A stretch of DNA of 26,198 nucleotides from Clostridiaceae bacterium. Lineage in GTDB: Bacteria > Bacillota > Clostridia > Oscillospirales > QAMX01. Under the pieces are notes generated by a model. It was not told where the DNA came from and did not search any database. It worked only from the letters and a program-made list of their open reading frames with translations. The position numbers and the translations under genes are program-made. The number at the start of each line of letters is the position of its first letter. Position 1 is the first letter of the stretch. Of this stretch, positions 22,944 through 26,198 are shown piece after piece. The stretch lies in assembly GCA_016297585.1 (NCBI GenBank), contig JAEDGJ010000014.1, positions 1-26,198 of the forward strand. Direction: 5' to 3'.

Positions 22944-22972
22944 ATTGTATCACGACTTGTCTGCAAACGCAA
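22944..22972 (-). promoter_or_regulatory. Promoter of the apgM operon
   Basis: TTGCGT (22972-22967) and TACAAT (22949-22944) are spaced by 17 nt, with a predicted start near 22937. Confidence 0.7.
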
Positions 22973-23035
22973 GCCCATTTTCCCGCGCTTTTGCCCTGCC
23001 GCACCGTATTTCGGCGGATTTCGCGCCGGATGCAC

Positions 23036-23064
23036 TTGCATACCGCATACGAATATGCTATAAT
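23036..23064 (+). promoter_or_regulatory. Promoter of the small membrane protein gene, with a dyad in the spacer
   Basis: TTGCAT (23036-23041) and TATAAT (23059-23064) are 17 nt apart. GCATA-CGAA-TATGC (23045-23058) is a perfect inverted repeat filling the spacer, a possible operator. Confidence 0.72.
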
Positions 23065-23121
23065 AGAGAAAGTTCAGGCGCGTTTTTTTAGAATCGCTAT
23101 GAAAAAAGGAGGATGTTCCCT

Positions 23122-23466
23122 ATGGCTGGCTTCAATTTCGAAGATGTAACCGCATCCTTTGCTCCGGACGACATTGAAAAGAACAAGGCCGTCGCCGCGC
23201 TCTCCGTCATTCCCGTTCTGTTCTGGCTGCCCTTCGTCGCCGCGAAGGATTCCCGCTTCGCCAAATTCTACTGCAATCAGGGACTCATTCTGCTGATCCT
23301 GCTCGTCCTGTCCGGCGCAATCGGTTCGATTCCGCTGATCGGCTGGCTGCTCGGTCTGGCCGTCAACCTCTACATCGCCGTCAGCATCATCGCGGGACTC
23401 GTTTACGGCTTCCAGGGGCAGGCAAAGAAGCTTCTGTGGATCGGAAACATCGAGATCATCAAATAA
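23122..23466 (+). CDS. Small integral membrane protein (DUF4870-like)
   Basis: This 114-residue protein has a soluble N terminus of about 24 residues. It is followed by hydrophobic stretches at roughly 26-43, 54-72 and 74-97 and a short tail ending IGNIEIIK. The FYCNQGLILLILLVLSGAIG segment resembles the DUF4870/Tic20-like small membrane protein group, whose role is unknown. GGAGG is 9 nt before the ATG at 23122. The ATG at 23113 overlaps the SD and is rejected. It has its own promoter and terminator, so it is monocistronic. No function can be inferred from its neighbours. Confidence 0.85.
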   Translation: MAGFNFEDVTASFAPDDIEKNKAVAALSVIPVLFWLPFVAAKDSRFAKFYCNQGLILLILLVLSGAIGSIPLIGWLLGLAVNLYIAVSIIAGLVYGFQGQAKKLLWIGNIEIIK

Positions 23467-23494
23467 TCCCCTTTTCCCCGTGAAAAACAGGCAA

Positions 23495-23537
23495 TCCCGT
23501 CCGTTCCTCAAGAATGAGGCTCGGACGGGACTTTTTT
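23495..23537 (+). terminator. Rho-independent terminator of the small membrane protein gene
   Basis: TCCCGTCCG (23495-23503) pairs with CGGACGGGA (23522-23530), with an inner CCTCA/TGAGG stem around an AGAA loop. It is followed by C and six T residues. The same stem may also act on the convergent beta-glucuronidase transcript, where a GTTTTT lies 8 nt further on. Confidence 0.88.
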
Positions 23538-23545
23538 ATGCCCGG

Positions 23546-25354
23546 TTACGCTTTATAGTCGAGCGGCAGGCTCTCCCAGCGCTCCTTGAAGTAGAACGCC
23601 GCGCGCTTGGGCTGGCGCTGACGGGTGAAGATGCCCTTCTTGTTGCCGCCGACGCGCATGATGCCCTCCGTCGTCTGGAAGTCCGCAAAATTCCATACCA
23701 GCTCGCCGACGATGCCCGGATACGAATCAAATACCCGATGGCACATCTCCAGATACTCGATCTGATAGGACTCCGACCACATCGTGCTCGGCAGCTTGTC
23801 ATACGCCGCGTCCGTATCCGCGCCGTACTCGGTGAAGATCAGGGGCTTGTCGGGAACGGCCTCCTGCCACGCGTCCATCTCGCTGCGGAACGCGGCCTCG
23901 CCGAGCTCGATCTCCGCGCCGCCCAGCAGATACCAGCCGTAATAGCGGTTCAAGGACAGGAAATCGGCATACTGGTGGCACTGGCAGACGCCGGGCTTGC
24001 TGTTCATCAGCAGCGCGAAGGTTCTCGGACGCTTCTGCGGGTCGAACTCGCGCGCTTTCGCAAAGACCGCCTCGAAATACGGCTTCGCAGACGGGTCGGT
24101 CGTGTCCGGCTCGTTGAGCAGCGACCACGCGATGACGCAGGCGTGATTTTTATCGCGCTCGATCATCTCCTCGATGGAGTGCAGATGATGCGCGAGGAGC
24201 TGCGGCGTGGTCTCCTTGGCAAAGAACGCCGTTCTCTTGCCGCTCGACGCCTCGGCGAAGTTCATCAGGCTCTCGAAGCAGCCGACCGCCTGCACCTCGT
24301 CGATGATCAGAATGCCCTCGCGGTCGGCCATCTGATAGATCTCCTCGGAATAGGGGTAATGGCTCGTCCGGAAGCAGTTCGCACCGATCCACTTCATCAG
24401 CTCGAAGTCCCGCTTCATCACGCCGATGTTGAAGCCGCGGCCGACGATATCGCTGTCCTCGTGCTTGCCAAATCCCTTCAGATACACGGGCTCGCCGTTG
24501 AGGAGGATCTGCCGTCCCCGCACCTCCACGGTGCGGATGCCGATCGGCTCGGCATATTCGTCGATCACGCGCTCGCCGTCCGCAATGCGGATGCGGATGG
24601 TGTAGAGGTAGGCGTCGCGCACCTTCCACAGCTTCGCGTCGCGCACCGTCAGCACACCCGTGCGTCCTGCGGCCTGTGCGACGACGTTCCCCGCCTCGTC
24701 CGCGAGCTCGACCGTCACGGCATGCTCCCCGTTGGTCTGCACCTCATAGGCGACCTCCGCGTCCGCGCCGAGAAGCGTATGCCGGACGCTGTAGCCCGTG
24801 ATCGACTCGCGGGGCTCGGCGGTCAGGAAGACGTTTCTCTGCAGGCCGGAGTAGTTATAGAAGTCGAAATAGGGCTTGGCGATCTTCCGTCCGCTGGGCA
24901 GCACCGTCGTCGCGCCGCAGGGAAGGCGCGTTTCGGACAGCTCGTTGTTCATCCGGACGACGATGCGGTTTTCGCGTCCGAAATGCGCGGCCTCGGTGAT
25001 GTCGGCGGTAAAGGGCAGGAACCCGCCCTCGTGGGAGGTGATCTCAACGCCGTTGCAGTAGACGGTCGCAAGATGCGTCGCGCAGCCGAAGCGGACGCTC
25101 ACCCGTTTGCCCTGCCACTCCTCCGGCACGAAGACCTCGGTCTGGTACCAGAAATCGCCGCAGTATTCCCGCGTCTCCTTGTCGGTGTAGAAATCGGCAA
25201 AGCTCGCCGGAACGGGGATGCTGTCGGGCGCGGGCAGTCCGTGCTGCCAGCCGCAGGCAAGCCCCTCGGACTTCGGATCCGTCCGGAACCCCCACAGGCC
25301 GTTCAAGCTGACCGCGCGGCGGCTCGTGCTGTTGATCGGGTATAGCATGGACAT
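23546..25354 (-). CDS. uidA: Beta-glucuronidase, GH2, cytosolic
   Basis: This 602-residue GH2 enzyme is almost the same length as the E. coli protein and hydrolyses beta-D-glucuronides. The N-terminal jelly roll (about 1-180), immunoglobulin-like domain (about 181-275) and TIM barrel (about 276-602) follow the family order. The acid/base is E415 in LLNEPDT and the nucleophile E509 in FTEYGAD. The glucuronate-reading N571-x-K573 sits in VGGNKKGIFTR. The segment between AVG (356-358) and E415 is 57 residues, which by my recollection equals the E. coli spacing, so the loop-1 insertion is full length. There is no signal peptide. The ATG at 25354 has AAAGGAGGA 7 nt upstream. It lies 73 nt after ftsK, preceded by an AT-rich hairpin. 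Confidence 0.96.
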   Translation of the reverse strand: MSMLYPINSTSRRAVSLNGLWGFRTDPKSEGLACGWQHGLPAPDSIPVPASFADFYTDKETREYCGDFWYQTEVFVPEEWQGKRVSVRFGCATHLATVYCNGVEITSHEGGFLPFTADITEAAHFGRENRIVVRMNNELSETRLPCGATTVLPSGRKIAKPYFDFYNYSGLQRNVFLTAEPRESITGYSVRHTLLGADAEVAYEVQTNGEHAVTVELADEAGNVVAQAAGRTGVLTVRDAKLWKVRDAYLYTIRIRIADGERVIDEYAEPIGIRTVEVRGRQILLNGEPVYLKGFGKHEDSDIVGRGFNIGVMKRDFELMKWIGANCFRTSHYPYSEEIYQMADREGILIIDEVQAVGCFESLMNFAEASSGKRTAFFAKETTPQLLAHHLHSIEEMIERDKNHACVIAWSLLNEPDTTDPSAKPYFEAVFAKAREFDPQKRPRTFALLMNSKPGVCQCHQYADFLSLNRYYGWYLLGGAEIELGEAAFRSEMDAWQEAVPDKPLIFTEYGADTDAAYDKLPSTMWSESYQIEYLEMCHRVFDSYPGIVGELVWNFADFQTTEGIMRVGGNKKGIFTRQRQPKRAAFYFKERWESLPLDYKA

Positions 25355-25370
25355 TTTTTCGTCCTCCTTT

Positions 25371-25407
25371 CGTACAAAAAACGCATCAAAATCGTTTTTC
25401 TCGTACG
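25371..25407 (-). promoter_or_regulatory. AT-rich hairpin directly before the beta-glucuronidase ribosome site
   Basis: CGTACAAAAAACG (25371-25383) pairs with CGTTTTTCTCGTACG (25393-25407) with a small internal bulge and a 9-nt loop. It ends next to the AAAGGAGG ribosome site. It could modulate translation or read-through from ftsK. It lacks the GC content of a normal terminator. Confidence 0.4.
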
Positions 25408-25427
25408 GCTTCAAAAACCGCTTCCGT

Positions 25428-26198
25428 TCAGCTTCTCACGCCGTAGCGCAGCTTCATCTCCTGCCAGTCGGTTTTGGAGATGAGGATCTGCCGCGGCTTT
25501 GCGCCCTCCATCGGCCCGATGATGCCGCGCGCCTCCATCTGGTCGACGATGCGCGCAGCACGGGCATAGCCGAGCTTTAAGCGGCGCTGCAGGAAGGACG
25601 CGGACGCCTGTCCGGTCTCCATGACGACGTCGATCGCGTCGCCGAGCATCGGATCGGCCTCGTCCTCGAGGTCGGCTTCGGCATTCTTATCCGCGCTGGC
25701 GTTTTCGATCTGGTCGATGATCTCCTGCGAATAATCGGCGGTGCTGTGCTCCTTGATAAACGAGGTGATCTGCTCGATCTCGCCGTCCGACAGAAAGCAG
25801 CCCTGCACGCGCAGCGGCTTTCCCGCGCCGATCGGCATAAAGAGCATGTCGCCGCGTCCGATGAGCTTTTCCGCGCCGCCCTGGTCGAGGATGATGCGCG
25901 ACTCGACCTGGGACGCGACGGCAAACGCGATGCGCGACGGGATGTTGGACTTCATAAGCCCCGTCAGCACGTCCGCCGACGGGCGCTGCGTCGCGATGAT
26001 CAGGTGCATCCCCGCCGCGCGCGCCTTCTGCGCCAGACGGCAGATGTAGTCCTCGACCTCGTTCGGCGCGGCCATCATCAGGTCGGACAGCTCGTCGATG
26101 ATTATCACGACCTGCGGGATGCGCGCCATTCCCGGCGTCTCCTCCGCAAGGCGGTTATAGGAGCGGATGTCGTTGACGCCGTTATCGGCAAACAGCTT
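25428..26198 (-). CDS. ftsK: DNA translocase FtsK/SpoIIIE, C-terminal part (cut by window edge)
   Basis: The frame is open for 256 residues and continues past the right edge. The Walker B strand PQVVIIIDELSDLMM is followed by IATQRPSADVLTGLMKSNIP and SRIILDQGGAEKLIGRGDML, all typical of the RecA-like motor. The C-terminal winged-helix gamma domain is complete (VMETGQASASFLQRRLKLGY, EARGIIGPMEGAKPRQILI) and reads the KOPS/SRS-type polarity sequences. The protein pumps chromosomal DNA at the division septum. The motor's Walker A and membrane part are outside the window. The ORF ends before uidA without a clear terminator. Confidence 0.96.
   Translation of the reverse strand, partial: KLFADNGVNDIRSYNRLAEETPGMARIPQVVIIIDELSDLMMAAPNEVEDYICRLAQKARAAGMHLIIATQRPSADVLTGLMKSNIPSRIAFAVASQVESRIILDQGGAEKLIGRGDMLFMPIGAGKPLRVQGCFLSDGEIEQITSFIKEHSTADYSQEIIDQIENASADKNAEADLEDEADPMLGDAIDVVMETGQASASFLQRRLKLGYARAARIVDQMEARGIIGPMEGAKPRQILISKTDWQEMKLRYGVRS

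Noticed and set aside
22895..23041. N-terminal extension of apgM
   Set aside because: It covers the promoter and 5' hairpin. The conserved protein begins at MKYVLLLGDG.
25428..26198. Plasmid or conjugative coupling ATPase
   Set aside because: The complete C-terminal gamma winged helix and SpoIIIE-like motifs mark a chromosomal FtsK/SpoIIIE translocase.
1..26198. CRISPR arrays, tRNA/rRNA genes, insertion sequences, toxin-antitoxin or phage-defence modules
   Set aside because: No repeat-spacer pattern, RNA gene, transposase, integrase or defence-type motif was seen on either strand.

Overview
The window is GC-rich chromosomal DNA. Its genes have strong Shine-Dalgarno sites, and many promoters are spaced exactly 17 nt between -35 and -10. 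This points to a high-GC member of the Bacillota, probably an uncultured gut Clostridia lineage. That placement is inference from gene style (SpoIIIE-type FtsK, PutP, DUF2087 regulator, cytosolic beta-glucuronidase), not from a marker gene. I see no rRNA, tRNA, CRISPR, insertion sequence or phage gene, and no gene-free stretch longer than 300 bases.

Region A (1-9400, minus strand, read right to left) is a carbohydrate-type locus. It holds a large beta-propeller-like protein (7165-9309), an FAD oxidoreductase (5798-7084), a PHP phosphoesterase (4871-5719), a second paralogous propeller (2699-4852), a Gfo/Idh/MocA dehydrogenase (1425-2600) and a GH32 glycosidase cut by the window edge (1-1320). 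No product carries an obvious signal peptide, so the chemistry looks cytoplasmic. Two promoters in this locus, ahead of 9309 and ahead of 2600, share an almost identical block of about 30 bp including the -35 box. They are therefore probably co-regulated. The propeller pair, with its conserved histidine cluster, is the most likely undescribed activity in the window.

Region B (9424-12011, minus strand) has an acyl-CoA thioesterase with a palindrome on its -10 box, and a six-hairpin-type glycosidase with a consensus promoter and a strong terminator.

Region C (12254-18065, plus strand) is a compact five-gene operon: two Gfo/Idh/MocA proteins, a PutP-type sodium symporter, an SGNH esterase and a PepD-type dipeptidase. 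It ends at a bidirectional terminator. It is divergent from the glycosidase and shares a 242-bp regulatory interval with it.

Region D (18129-22894, minus strand) has a zinc-finger/HTH/DUF2087 regulator with two inverted repeats at its own promoter. Then comes an operon of phosphoglycerate mutase (apgM type), alpha/beta hydrolase, AP-endonuclease-2-like sugar isomerase/epimerase and a DUF4886 SGNH-like protein.

Region E (23122-26198) has a small membrane protein with its own promoter and terminator, a cytosolic GH2 beta-glucuronidase (uidA) with all family catalytic residues, and the C-terminal part of FtsK/SpoIIIE.

Taken together, the window looks like a sugar-conjugate scavenging neighbourhood. 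Glycosidases (GH32, GH2, the six-hairpin enzyme), esterases (SGNH, alpha/beta hydrolase, DUF4886) and redox/isomerase enzymes (three Gfo/Idh/MocA, one FAD enzyme, one TIM-barrel isomerase) sit beside housekeeping genes (ftsK, apgM, pepD). The real substrates cannot be read from the sequence.
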